A DNA stretch of 64,000 nucleotides from Deinococcus radiotolerans (lineage in GTDB: Bacteria; Deinococcota; Deinococci; Deinococcales; Deinococcaceae). The first letter of the stretch is position 1. The number at the start of each line of letters is the position of its first letter. The notes under the pieces are model-generated. The model had not been told where the DNA came from. It ran no database searches and was given only the letters and a program-made list of their open reading frames with translations. The position numbers and the translations under genes are program-made. Positions 20,644 through 28,793 of the stretch are shown in pieces. The stretch lies in NCBI RefSeq assembly GCF_014647435.1, contig NZ_BMPE01000008.1, positions 62,001 to 126,000 on the forward strand. The letters run 5' to 3'.

Positions 20644-22103
20644 GACAGGCCCAGTTTCGCGGTCAGGCGCTCGCGCACCACCTCCGGCTTGGCCTGCCCG
20701 CCCATGGCCTTCATGACCGGTCCGAACAGCGCGTTCATGGCCTTCGCGTTCCCGCCGCGCACCTTCTCCACGGTGGCGGGGTCGGCGGCCATCGCGGCGT
20801 CGATGGCAGCGTCGATGGCGGCCGTGTCAGTCACGACGCTCAGGCCGCGCTCCTGCACCAGGGCGGCGGGGTCCTGCCCAGCCAGGACGTCGGGCAGCAG
20901 GTCCTTGGCAATCTTGCCGCTGATGGTGCCCGCGTCGATCAGGCCCACCAGCGCGGCGAGGTGCGCGGGTCGCAGGGCGCTGCCGTCCAGCGTCTCCTCG
21001 CGCGCGGCGAGCAGGCCGGACACGTCGCCCAGCAGCCAGTTCGCGAGTTTCTGCGCGTCGAGCTTCTGGGCGTCCGGCTGCGCACCGGCCTGGGGTTGCG
21101 CGGTCAGGGCCTCGTCGAAAAAGTGCGACAGGGGCACGCTCAGACTCAGGGTCTGCGCGTCCGCCGCGCGCACGCCCGCCGCGAGGTACCGCTCCAGCTT
21201 CTGCGCGGGCAGCTCGGGCATCCGCTCACGGACGCGGGCGATCCACTCGGGCGTGATGTCCAGCGGCGGCAGGTCCGGCTCGGGGAAGTAGCGGTAGTCG
21301 GCCTCGCCCTCCTTGGTGCGCATCAGGAACGTCTTCTGCCCGCCCTCGTCCCAGCCGAGGGTGTCCTGCGTGATGCGCCCCCCGGCGTCCAGGATGCGCG
21401 CCTGCCGGGCAGACTCGAACTCGATGGCGCGCGCCACCGAGCGGAACGAGTTGAGGTTCTTCACCTCGCACTTCGTGCCCCACGGCTCGCCTGGTTTGTG
21501 CAGGCTGAGGTTCACGTCGCAGCGCATCTTGCCTTCCTCGGGCGTGGCGTCACTGACGCCCAGCGCCTGCGCGATGGCCTGCACGCTCTCCAGGAACGCG
21601 CGGGCCTGCTCGGCGCTCACGATGTCGGCCTCGGTGACCATCTCCAGCAGGCTGGACCCGGCGCGGTTCAGGTCCAGCATCGAGTACGGCGCGTACGTGG
21701 GGTGCGTGAGTTTCCCCGCGTCGTCCTCCAGGTGCGCGCGCTTGATGCGGATGCGGTGCGTGCTGCCGTCCTCCAGCGTCACGTCCAGGAACCCGTCGCG
21801 CGCGATGGGCCGGTCGTACTGGGACAGCTGGAAGTTCTTCGGGGCGTCCGGGTAGAAGTAGTTCTTCCGGTGGAACTGCGTGAAGCCCGAGACGTCGCAG
21901 TTCAGGCCCAGGCCGAACATCATGGCGAGTTCCACCGCCTCGCGGTTCAGGGTCGGCAGGGTGCCGGGCAGGCCCAGCGTGAACGGGTCCGTGAACGAAT
22001 TCGGCTGCGCGCCGTGATACTCCTGCGGGCACGCGCTGAAGATCTTCGATTTCGTCTTCAGTTGCAGGTGAACTTCCAGACCAATGACCGCCTGATACGC
22101 CAT
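20640..22103 (-). CDS. gatB: Asp-tRNA(Asn)/Glu-tRNA(Gln) amidotransferase subunit B
   Basis: Part of GatCAB, which converts misacylated Asp-tRNA(Asn) or Glu-tRNA(Gln) to the amide. 487 residues, full length. The N-terminus [27 protein letters not shown] and [13 protein letters not shown] are GatB signatures; the C-terminal tail and YqeY-like domain bind tRNA. The start is leaderless: TATCCT on the minus strand (22116-22111) lies seven bases before ATG 22103. gatA and gatC are not adjacent. Confidence 0.96.
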   Translation of the reverse strand: MAYQAVIGLEVHLQLKTKSKIFSACPQEYHGAQPNSFTDPFTLGLPGTLPTLNREAVELAMMFGLGLNCDVSGFTQFHRKNYFYPDAPKNFQLSQYDRPIARDGFLDVTLEDGSTHRIRIKRAHLEDDAGKLTHPTYAPYSMLDLNRAGSSLLEMVTEADIVSAEQARAFLESVQAIAQALGVSDATPEEGKMRCDVNLSLHKPGEPWGTKCEVKNLNSFRSVARAIEFESARQARILDAGGRITQDTLGWDEGGQKTFLMRTKEGEADYRYFPEPDLPPLDITPEWIARVRERMPELPAQKLERYLAAGVRAADAQTLSLSVPLSHFFDEALTAQPQAGAQPDAQKLDAQKLANWLLGDVSGLLAAREETLDGSALRPAHLAALVGLIDAGTISGKIAKDLLPDVLAGQDPAALVQERGLSVVTDTAAIDAAIDAAMAADPATVEKVRGGNAKAMNALFGPVMKAMGGQAKPEVVRERLTAKLGLS

Positions 22104-22176
22104 GACGCGCAGGATACCGCTGCGGGGCGGGAAACCCGGCGTTCAGGACTAGGAAGGCGCCCCCTTACAGGGCCCC

Positions 22177-22965
22177 TCAGCGCCCGGTGGCGCACGCCCC
22201 CGTGAGTTCCGGGCGGTACTCGAAGTGCATGGTGTCGAGGTGGTACCAGCGCCCACCCCAGATCCACCCGCGCCGCTCGAAGGTGTGCACCAGTCCCGCC
22301 GGGAACTGGTTGCGCCAGGGAATGCCGCGCTGCCCCTCGCGGAAGCCGCTCCACTGCCAGTACGCGGCGCGGGCGGTGTTCAGGTCGATGGCCGCGCCGA
22401 ACGAGTGAACGCTGCGCCGGGGCGTGCCCGCCACCGCGCGCCACAGGAACGTGCCCGCGCTGGGCGTGAGGAAGGGACGCCATTCGGGGTGCGCCGCAAG
22501 GTCTTGCGCGACGGCCCGCAGCGAGTCGGCCGCCCCGTTCACGCGCGTGACCTGCAGGGGCTGCCCGAACCAGTTGACGGTGACCAGCCCGGCGCGTACG
22601 GCGGCCTCAGACGCGCCGTACATCTTCCGGAAGAGGGGCTCGAAGCGGGCGCGGCCCGGGTCGCTCAGGTACGCGGGCGCCGTCAGGGGCGCGCAGGCGG
22701 GGTACGCGGCGTCCAGCTGGTCGAGCAGACCCGGGGCGTTCAGCCGCGCCGCGTACGTCTGAGCGGCGCTGCGGGTCAGGGGTGTGCGCGTCCCTTCCCG
22801 CCACACCAGCGCGCCGCCCTCCACGCCGCGCAGGAACGCCGGGTACGCCGCCACCAGCCGCTGCGCCGCGGCCGACTCGGTGGGCGTCAGGGCGGCCGCG
22901 GATGTCCACCCCAGCGCGGTCAGTCCGGCCCCCAGCATCCAGGTCCACGCGGCACGTCTCTGCAT
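22177..22965 (-). CDS. M15 family D-Ala-D-Ala carboxypeptidase-like protein
   Basis: 262 residues from ATG 22965, which gives a signal peptide (MQRRAAWTWMLGAGLTALGW). -10 TACGCT (22977-22972) lies six bases upstream, so the mRNA is probably leaderless; an ATG at 23004 would lie upstream of it. The zinc site of the VanY/DacB group is visible as SVHSFGAAID and, near the C-terminus, WYHLDTMHFEY. It probably trims peptidoglycan peptides in the periplasm. It stands between gatB and an orphan gene. Confidence 0.85.
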   Translation of the reverse strand: MQRRAAWTWMLGAGLTALGWTSAAALTPTESAAAQRLVAAYPAFLRGVEGGALVWREGTRTPLTRSAAQTYAARLNAPGLLDQLDAAYPACAPLTAPAYLSDPGRARFEPLFRKMYGASEAAVRAGLVTVNWFGQPLQVTRVNGAADSLRAVAQDLAAHPEWRPFLTPSAGTFLWRAVAGTPRRSVHSFGAAIDLNTARAAYWQWSGFREGQRGIPWRNQFPAGLVHTFERRGWIWGGRWYHLDTMHFEYRPELTGACATGR

Positions 22966-23141
22966 GCGCCCAGCGTAACGCGGGATTAACGCCCGCCCGG
23001 GCACACTGACCCTGTGCCTGAGCTGCGAGGGAGGGGGGCCGGAACCCGGGCCTGCCCGCCTCTCACGCCGCGCCGCGCACCGCCGACTTCCCCTCCGTCT
23101 TCCCCACTGAAAGTCGTCACGCCGTGACGCGAAGGTAGCCC

Positions 23142-23549
23142 ATGACGAACTATCCCCTTGCCAACTTCTCTGGTTCCTGCGGCGAATCCTCCACCCGAGG
23201 CCAACCCAACTCCGTGACCTGTGACCGCGGCATGCAGCCCAACGAGGCCGCCGCCATTGACGGCAACACGGACCTGTCCACCTGCATGATCGCCAACGGC
23301 GGCGCCAAGGTGTACGGCATCACGCTGACCGGTTCGCCCGGCATCTACGACTACGTCGTGAACGTGGACGCCCAGGGGCCCAGCGGCTTCGGCAGCGGCA
23401 GCATGTACCTGGCGTTCACGGATCAGTCCGGGGACACGTACTACCTGTCCATCTACAGCAGCAGCCGTTCGGTGCACACCGTGCGGTACAACAGCCAGCA
23501 GCCGGCCATCGTGAAGATGTGGTGGAGCGACTACAGCTTCGACGTGTAA
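23142..23549 (+). CDS. Orphan protein of unknown function
   Basis: 135 residues, no signal peptide and no match I can name. It is Ser/Gly/Tyr-rich and probably all-beta, with three Cys in the first 50 residues (GSCGES, VTCDRG, STCMI) and an aromatic C-terminus (VKMWWSDYSFDV). The first codons are less GC-rich than the neighbours. It is closed by a perfect 14-bp hairpin. No clear ribosome site precedes ATG 23142, only GAAGGT. Its composition suggests a small lectin-like or beta-sandwich protein, but that is a guess. Confidence 0.6.
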   Translation: MTNYPLANFSGSCGESSTRGQPNSVTCDRGMQPNEAAAIDGNTDLSTCMIANGGAKVYGITLTGSPGIYDYVVNVDAQGPSGFGSGSMYLAFTDQSGDTYYLSIYSSSRSVHTVRYNSQQPAIVKMWWSDYSFDV

Positions 23550-23561
23550 TCCAGCCGGACT

Positions 23562-23595
23562 GAAGCGGGCCGCCCACATCCGGGCGGCCCGCTTC
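23562..23595. terminator. Strong bidirectional hairpin
   Basis: GAAGCGGGCCGCCC (23562-23575) pairs perfectly with GGGCGGCCCGCTTC (23582-23595), 14 bp with a 6-base loop, between convergent genes ending at 23549 and 23600. Confidence 0.8.
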
Positions 23596-23599
23596 CGCT

Positions 23600-23989
23600 T
23601 CACGTGCCCGGCCGGTCCGGCGGCAGGAAGTGGGTGCGGGCCGCCGGGCTGTTCAGCATGTCCGGCGGGTAGAAGGCGTGCAGGTACGCAGGGTTGAACA
23701 GGTGGGGGCAGCGGGCCTCGAAGGCGTCCCAGGTTTCCGTGGGTTCCCGGGGGGTGCGGTCCAGGTGGTCGAGGACCGCGAAGAACCACGCGGTGGTCTG
23801 CGTCTCGCTGTACTTGTCCTGGAGGCCCATGCGGCGGGCCAGGTCCAGCAGGCCGGCGCGGAATTCGGCCAGGGCGGCCAGGGCGGGCTGTTCCCGCAGC
23901 AGGTGCCACGCCACGTGCAGGTGTGCGGCGTGACTGAAGCGACCGTACCGGGCGGTGGCCTGCGTGAGGGCGCGCTTGAAGGGGGTCAT
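23600..23989 (-). CDS. Small conserved hypothetical protein
   Basis: 129 residues, helical, beginning MTPFKRALTQATARYGRFSH. The segment FSHAAHLHVAWHLL, followed by ETQTTAWFFAVLDHL, is typical of a widespread uncharacterised family with a 'HAAHLxxAW' motif; the conserved His could bind a metal. No membrane segment or signal. It diverges from the SdpR/SdpI operon. Confidence 0.65.
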   Translation of the reverse strand: MTPFKRALTQATARYGRFSHAAHLHVAWHLLREQPALAALAEFRAGLLDLARRMGLQDKYSETQTTAWFFAVLDHLDRTPREPTETWDAFEARCPHLFNPAYLHAFYPPDMLNSPAARTHFLPPDRPGT

Positions 23990-24002
23990 GCCTGCATTGT
24001 GC

Positions 24003-24055
24003 TTGAGATCATGGGAGCAGGCTGCTAGTATTTCGGTAGTTGCCTAATAAGGCAA
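24003..24055 (+). promoter_or_regulatory. Promoter and operator of the SdpR/SdpI-like operon
   Basis: -35 TTGAGA (24003-24008), a 17-base spacer and -10 TAGTAT (24026-24031) make a good vegetative promoter. Just downstream lies the perfect palindrome TTGCCT-AATA-AGGCAA (24040-24055), placed where a bound repressor would block elongation. The neighbouring ArsR/SdpR-like gene is the obvious candidate for autoregulation. Confidence 0.75.
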
Positions 24056-24089
24056 TCAACGAATGAGGTGCTGGTATGCGTGACCACTC

Positions 24090-24380
24090 ATGAACGAGGT
24101 CTTCAAAGCACTCTCCGACCCCACCCGGCGCGACATTCTCGCCGCCCTGCGCCAGGACGAACAGACCGCCGGGCAGCTCGCCGACCGCTTCCCCCTCAGC
24201 AAGAGCACCCTGAGCGGCCACTTCGCCGTGCTGAAAGCCGCCGACCTGATCGACAGCGAGAAACGCGGCACCACCATCATCTACCGCCTGAACACCACCG
24301 TCTTCCAGGACGTCCTGAGCCACATGCTCAATCTGTTCGGCCCCACCAGCGCCCCCCCCACCCAGAAGGAGAACCCCTGA
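24090..24380 (+). CDS. ArsR-family autorepressor, SdpR-like
   Basis: 96 residues, winged helix: MNEVFKALSDPTRRDILAAL (first helices) and PLSKSTLSGHFAVLKAADLI (recognition helix region), then the wing KRGTTIIYRLN. No Cys metal site, so it is not a classical ArsR. Next to an SdpI-like membrane protein it matches the B. subtilis sdpRI arrangement, in which SdpI sequesters SdpR at the membrane when toxin is sensed. The next ATG overlaps its stop (TGATG). Confidence 0.88.
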   Translation: MNEVFKALSDPTRRDILAALRQDEQTAGQLADRFPLSKSTLSGHFAVLKAADLIDSEKRGTTIIYRLNTTVFQDVLSHMLNLFGPTSAPPTQKENP

Positions 24381-25021
24381 TGCGCCCCTGGCTTGCCCTG
24401 CTCCCCTTCCCGCTGACCTTCGCCCTGGCCGCCTGGAGCCTCCCGCAGCAGCCCGCCCGGTTGCCCACCCACTGGGGCGTGGACGGTCAGCCCGACGCCT
24501 GGGGCAGCGCCGCACAGGCCCTGTTCCAGCTGCCCACGCTGATGCTGCCCGCCGCCCTGCTCCTGCTGTACCTGGGCCAGGTCCCGTCCCAGCGCCGGAA
24601 TACGCCCCTCCTGCAACTGGTCGCGCTGGGCCTGGGCCTGCTGGCCCTCACCCAGACAGCCGCGCTGGCCTTCGAGTGGAACACCATCCGCGCCCTGCTG
24701 GTCGGCCTGGGGCTGCTGTTCACGATGATCGGCAACGTGATGGGCCGCGCGCACCCCAGTGCGTTCGTGGGCCTGCGCACCCCCTGGGTGTACCTGAGCC
24801 GCCGCGCGTGGCACGCCTCGCAGCGCCGCAGCGGCGTGTGGTTCGTCGGCCTGGGCGTGGGCCTGCTGCTCGCCGCGCTGCTGGTGCCCACCGCGTGGCT
24901 GACCCCGTGGGTGGCCCCCTACGCCCTGCTGGCCGCCGTGGCCCTCATGCTGGGGGTCCTGACGTACGCCTCCTACCGCGACTGGAAGACCGACCCGGAG
25001 CCGCAACCCGTCCAGCTGTAA
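24380..25021 (+). CDS. SdpI/DUF1648 family membrane protein
   Basis: 213 residues with about six membrane segments. The N-terminal block LPTHWGVDGQPDAWGS is the DUF1648 signature, and AFVGLRTPWVYLSRRAWHAS is the SdpI signature. SdpI proteins act as immunity proteins and signal transducers for a peptide toxin in Bacillus. No SdpC-like toxin gene is visible here, so the protein may instead respond to other membrane-active agents. It is translationally coupled to the regulator. Confidence 0.85.
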   Translation: MRPWLALLPFPLTFALAAWSLPQQPARLPTHWGVDGQPDAWGSAAQALFQLPTLMLPAALLLLYLGQVPSQRRNTPLLQLVALGLGLLALTQTAALAFEWNTIRALLVGLGLLFTMIGNVMGRAHPSAFVGLRTPWVYLSRRAWHASQRRSGVWFVGLGVGLLLAALLVPTAWLTPWVAPYALLAAVALMLGVLTYASYRDWKTDPEPQPVQL

Positions 25022-25048
25022 CCGCAGCCCTCTGACCCGCGCGCCCGT

Positions 25049-25480
25049 TCAGTCGAGCACGCGGGTCATCTCATGCGCGCTGGCCGTGAAACCCAGCGCC
25101 TCGTACAGCGGCCGGGCCATGTCGCTGCTGCCCAGGCTGACGCGCGTGATCCCGCGCGAGCGCACGGCGTCCAGGCAGGCCGTCACCAGCGTGCGGGCGT
25201 GCCCAGCGCGGCGACAGTCCGGGTGCGTCCAGACATTCACCACCCGCGCCCGCCACGGCTGCGGATCACCCCGCGTGGGCCCCCAGTGCAGCAGGGTCAC
25301 GCCCGCTCCGGCGATCACCTCTCCCCCGTCCTCACGCAGAAACCCCAGGTACCGTCCGTCCCGGATGGCACCGGCCACCCACGTGGCGTACACGGGCCGC
25401 TCGGGAAAGTCGCGGGCGTCCGGGAAGCGGTGCGCGGCGACGGTAGCGGCATCAGTGGGCGTAACCGGGCGCAGGGTCAT
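25049..25480 (-). CDS. GNAT family N-acetyltransferase
   Basis: 143 residues from ATG 25480, which overlaps the stop of the SoxR-like gene (ATGA). Acetyl-CoA binding loop HPDCRRAGHARTLVTACL fits the Q/RxxGxA GNAT pattern, and the end reads RPLYEALGFTASAHEMTR. The substrate is unknown. It is co-expressed with the SoxR-like regulator. Confidence 0.85.
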   Translation of the reverse strand: MTLRPVTPTDAATVAAHRFPDARDFPERPVYATWVAGAIRDGRYLGFLREDGGEVIAGAGVTLLHWGPTRGDPQPWRARVVNVWTHPDCRRAGHARTLVTACLDAVRSRGITRVSLGSSDMARPLYEALGFTASAHEMTRVLD

Positions 25481-25917
25481 GCGTCTCCCAGCAGCTGACT
25501 GCCGCCGGGCAGGGTGCGGCCCAGCGCGTCGCCGGGGTTGTGCAGCGCGCAGCGGTCCAGGCTGAGGCAGCCGCAGGCGATGCACCCGTCGAGGTCGTCG
25601 CGCAGGCGGGTCAGGGTGGCGATGCGGGCGTCCAGCGCGGCGCGCCACGTGGCGGACAGGGCCGCCCAGTCCTGCGCGCTGGGCGGGCGGCCGCCGGGGA
25701 GGGTGTCGAGCGCGGCGCGGATCTCGGCGAGGGGCACGCCGACGCGGGCGGCGGCGCGGATGAACGCGAGGCGGCGCAGCGTGTCGGGCGGGTAGCGGCG
25801 CTGGTTGCCGCTGGTGCGCGCGGCGGTGATCAGGCCCTCGCGTTCGTAGTGGTGGAGGGTGGGGACGCTCAGGCCGCTGCGGGCGGCGAGCTGGGCGGGC
25901 GTGAGGGGCGTGGGCAT
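25477..25917 (-). CDS. soxR: SoxR-type redox-sensing MerR regulator
   Basis: 146 residues from ATG 25917 with ribosome site AGGAGG upstream. The MerR helix-turn-helix is at residues 10-50 (SGLSVPTLHHYEREGLI; NQRRYPP). The C-terminus carries the exact [2Fe-2S] pattern C-x2-C-x-C-x5-C as Cys112, 115, 117 and 123 (CIACGCLSLDRC). It should sense redox-cycling compounds. The intergenic region holds a perfect SoxR box (25937-25956) in a 19-base-spacer promoter that faces the VOC genes. Confidence 0.93.
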   Translation of the reverse strand: MPTPLTPAQLAARSGLSVPTLHHYEREGLITAARTSGNQRRYPPDTLRRLAFIRAAARVGVPLAEIRAALDTLPGGRPPSAQDWAALSATWRAALDARIATLTRLRDDLDGCIACGCLSLDRCALHNPGDALGRTLPGGSQLLGDA

Positions 25918-25933
25918 GGGTGGCCTCCTGGGC

Positions 25934-25964
25934 TTGACCTCAAGTTGACTTGAGGTTCTACCCT
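25934..25964 (+). promoter_or_regulatory. SoxR box in a 19-bp-spacer promoter
   Basis: -35 TTGACC (25934-25939) and -10 TACCCT (25959-25964) are separated by 19 bases, the over-long spacing that MerR-family activators correct. Between them lies ACCTCAAGTTGACTTGAGGT (25937-25956), a perfect 9-2-9 palindrome almost identical to the E. coli soxS operator core (CCTCAAGTTAACTTGAGG). It drives the VOC genes at 26049 and overlaps the region upstream of soxR. Confidence 0.85.
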
Positions 25965-26048
25965 TCCAGTATGCGGCGCCCACCCTGTCCCTGCGTCCCT
26001 ACCTGCCCGTGACCTCAGCCCGCTCGCCCCCACCCCGGAGGAACCCCG

Positions 26049-26723
26049 ATGCGCCTTGACCACCTGACCCTGCACGCCCCGGACCTGAGCGCCCAGCGGG
26101 CCTTCTACGCCCTGACCCTCGGTCTGCCCATCTGCCACGACACCCCGGAAGAATTCACCGTGCAGGTGGGCCGCTCCCGGCTGTCCTTCCGCCAGGGGGA
26201 CACGCCCGCCGCGCACTTCGCCATGGACATTCCCCGCACGCTGGTCACCCAGGCGCAGGCGTGGCTGGAGGCGCGGGCGCCGCTGCTCGCAGACCCGGAC
26301 GGGCAGGTGCGGTTCGGCCCGGACGGCGCCTTTCACAGTTCAAACCTGTACTTCCGCGACCCGGCGGGCCACATCGCCGAATTCATCGCGCGGCACGACT
26401 TGCCCTTCGATCACACAGGGCCGTTCGGGCCGCAGCACGCGCTGCACCTCAGCGAATTCGGGCTGGTCGTGCCAGACGTGACGGACGCGGTGGACTGGCT
26501 GGAGGCGCGGCTGGGCCTGCGCGCCTGGGTGGGCCGCAGCCGCACCTTCACCCCGGTCGGCGGCGCGGACGGCAGCCTGATCGTCGTCCCGCGCGGACGT
26601 GGCTGGTTCCCGATCGGCCTGCCGGGTCAGCCCGTCCCGTTCCACCTGACCTACCGGCAGGATCGGGAGCGCCTCCTCACCCCGGCGGACCTGCCGTTCC
26701 TGCACACTCAGGTCCTGGCGTGA
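26049..26723 (+). CDS. VOC-superfamily protein, CatE/extradiol dioxygenase-like
   Basis: 224 residues, two tandem vicinal-oxygen-chelate modules: MRLDHLTLHAPDLSAQRAFY (1-110) and LHLSEFGLVVPDVTDAVDWL (about 132-220). Candidate metal ligands are His5, His137 and Glu113 (DPAGHIAEF). It resembles glyoxalase/bleomycin-resistance and catechol-2,3-dioxygenase proteins. Ribosome site GGAGG before ATG 26049. Controlled by the SoxR-box promoter, so it probably handles quinones or other redox-active aromatics. A second VOC gene overlaps its end. Confidence 0.85.
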   Translation: MRLDHLTLHAPDLSAQRAFYALTLGLPICHDTPEEFTVQVGRSRLSFRQGDTPAAHFAMDIPRTLVTQAQAWLEARAPLLADPDGQVRFGPDGAFHSSNLYFRDPAGHIAEFIARHDLPFDHTGPFGPQHALHLSEFGLVVPDVTDAVDWLEARLGLRAWVGRSRTFTPVGGADGSLIVVPRGRGWFPIGLPGQPVPFHLTYRQDRERLLTPADLPFLHTQVLA

Positions 26724-27130
26724 CCGGCCGCCTCTCCCCTGCCCATCACATCCGGCTGGCGCGGCCCAGTCTGGATCTGGACGCCGCGCAGCGCTTCTAC
26801 GCGGACGGCCTGGGCCTGCGCGTGCTGCACCGCAGTGCCCACGACGAGTTCGCCGCGCTGCTGATGCTGGGCTTCCCCGGCGCGGCGTGGCACCTGGAAC
26901 TCACGCAGGCCCATCACCTCCACGTGGCGCCCACCCCTACCGCCGAGGACCTGCTCGTGCTCTACCTGGACGGCCCGGTTCCGCCCGACCTGATCCGGCG
27001 GCTGGAGGCGCACGGGGGCGGGCGCGTCGCGGCGCTGAACCCGTACTGGGACCGCTGGGGCGTGACGGTGCGCGACCCGGACGGCTTCCGGCTGGTGCTG
27101 TGTGAGCGGGTGTGGCGGAGCGCCCCGTGA
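26720..27130 (+). CDS. VOC-family (glyoxalase-like) protein
   Basis: 136 residues from GTG 26720, overlapping the stop of the previous VOC gene. Single-domain VOC with HHIRLARPSLDLDAAQRFYA at the N-terminus and WGVTVRDPDGFRLVLCER at the C-terminus; the usual metal Glu near the end is replaced in part by Val/Leu. It is part of the SoxR-controlled operon and may form a heterodimer or handle a related substrate. Confidence 0.8.
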   Translation: MTGRLSPAHHIRLARPSLDLDAAQRFYADGLGLRVLHRSAHDEFAALLMLGFPGAAWHLELTQAHHLHVAPTPTAEDLLVLYLDGPVPPDLIRRLEAHGGGRVAALNPYWDRWGVTVRDPDGFRLVLCERVWRSAP

Positions 27131-27143
27131 CAGAATCGGACGC

Positions 27144-27665
27144 ATGATCTTCGTGGCGCTGCTGCACGCCGTGAACCTGGGCGCGAGGCGCAAGGTGCCC
27201 ATGGCGGACCTGCGCGCCCTGCTGAGCAGCCTGGGGCTGGAGGGGGTCCGCACGTACATCCAGAGCGGGAACGCCGTGTTCGGCGCTGGACCGGATCCGG
27301 CGCTGCGCGGGCGGCTGGAGGCGGCGCTGGAAGCGCAGTTCGGCTTCCCGGTGCCGGTGACACTCCGCACGGCGCACGAGTGGCGGGAGGCGGCCAGGGA
27401 CTGCCCCGCGCACCTGCGGGATGAGGCGGTCGTGCTGGCGTTCCTGCGCGACCCGCCCGACCCGGCGCGCGTGGCGGCCCTGCGGGGGCGGGACGTCGCC
27501 CCGGAACGCTGGGAGATCGTGGGTCAGACGCTGTGCCAGACGGTCCCCGACGGCGTGCGGAACATGAAACTGTCCTCGGGCGTGATCGAGCGGACGCTGG
27601 GCGTGAAGGTCACCGTCCGGAACGAGCGGACCGTGCAGGCCATCGCGGCGATGCTGGACACCTGA
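27144..27665 (+). CDS. DUF1697 family protein
   Basis: 173 residues starting MIFVALLHAVNLGARRKVPM. The family pattern is clear: 'LLRAVNVG-G-nkvpMadLr' at the start, VRTYIQSGNAVF, and the C-terminal NMKLSSGVIERTLGVKVTVRN. Function unknown; a nucleic-acid-related role has been suggested for the fold. The start at 27144 lies 13 bases after the VOC gene, so it may belong to the same transcript. Confidence 0.88.
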   Translation: MIFVALLHAVNLGARRKVPMADLRALLSSLGLEGVRTYIQSGNAVFGAGPDPALRGRLEAALEAQFGFPVPVTLRTAHEWREAARDCPAHLRDEAVVLAFLRDPPDPARVAALRGRDVAPERWEIVGQTLCQTVPDGVRNMKLSSGVIERTLGVKVTVRNERTVQAIAAMLDT

Positions 27666-27700
27666 GCCGCGCCCGGTTCCCTGTTGGTTTAGCCTGCCGC

Positions 27701-28591
27701 ATGACCCGCCTGAAGTCCGCGCCCGCCGCCTTCCTGTCGGCGGCGCCGCTGCTGTTCGTGCTGCTCTGGAGCACCGGGTTCCTGGGGACCAAGGGCGCGG
27801 CCCGCAACGCCGATCCGTTCGCGTACCTGACGGTGCGGTTCGTGCTGGCCGCCGGGCTGATGGCGCTGCTCACGGCGGCGCTGCGGGCGCCGTGGCCCAC
27901 GCGGGCGCAGGCGGGCCGCGCGGCCGTGACGGGTCTGCTGCTGCACGCCGGGTACCTGGGCGGCGTGACCACCGCCATCTGGCTGGGCCTCCCGGCGGGC
28001 GTGACGAGCGTGCTGGTGGGCGTGCAGCCCCTGCTGACCGGCCTGCTGTCCTGGCCGGTGCTGGGCGAGCGGGTCACGGCGCGGCAGTGGTCGGGTCTGG
28101 CCCTGGGCTTCGTGGGCGTGCTGCTGGTCATGGAGGGCCGCGTGACCGGCGGGCTCGGCAGTCCCGCCGCGCTGGGGGCCGCCGCGTTCGCGCTGATCTG
28201 CACCACGGCGGGCACGCTGTACCAGCGGCGCGTGGGCGGGGACATGCCGCTGCTGGGCGGCACGGCCGCGCAGTACGTGGCGAGTGCCGCCGCGCTGGGG
28301 GCCATCACGCTGGCGCGTGGGGGCGGCGTGATTCACTGGAACGCGGAATTCATCCTGTCGCTGACGTGGCTGGTGCTGGTGCTGTCGGTCGGGGCGATCC
28401 TGCTGCTCATGCGGCTGCTGCGGGACCTGCCGGCGGCGCGCGTGAACAGCCTGTTCTACCTGGTGCCGCCGCTGGCGGTGCTGGAAAGCTGGCTGCTGTA
28501 CGGCGAGCGTCTGAGCGGCGTCTCCCTGGCGGGCCTGGCGCTGTGCGTGGCGGGCGTCGCACTGGCCGCCGCCCCACCCCGCCCGCGCTGA
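27701..28591 (+). CDS. EamA/DMT-type membrane transporter
   Basis: 296 residues with about ten hydrophobic segments in two EamA halves (PLLFVLLWSTGFLGTKGAAR; LAGLALCVAGVALAAA). It probably exports small metabolites or amino acids; the substrate cannot be read. ATG 27701 follows -10 TAGCCT (27690-27695) by five bases, so it has its own leaderless promoter. Confidence 0.85.
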   Translation: MTRLKSAPAAFLSAAPLLFVLLWSTGFLGTKGAARNADPFAYLTVRFVLAAGLMALLTAALRAPWPTRAQAGRAAVTGLLLHAGYLGGVTTAIWLGLPAGVTSVLVGVQPLLTGLLSWPVLGERVTARQWSGLALGFVGVLLVMEGRVTGGLGSPAALGAAAFALICTTAGTLYQRRVGGDMPLLGGTAAQYVASAAALGAITLARGGGVIHWNAEFILSLTWLVLVLSVGAILLLMRLLRDLPAARVNSLFYLVPPLAVLESWLLYGERLSGVSLAGLALCVAGVALAAAPPRPR

Positions 28592-28793
28592 CGTGACTTC
28601 CAGGTGGGCGCGCGCCTGAGGCTCATCAGCCTGCGCGCCGCCAGGGGCAGTGACGGGCGCGCTGTGCGGCCCGCTCCGGGTTCGTGGCGGGTCAGCCCCG
28701 CCCGGCCTTTCTGGGGGGGTTAGGTTTCTGTGCGTGCCGTGCGGTAGCCTGCGGCACCAAGTTCAGACGGGAAGGTTAGGTTGACGTGACGGC

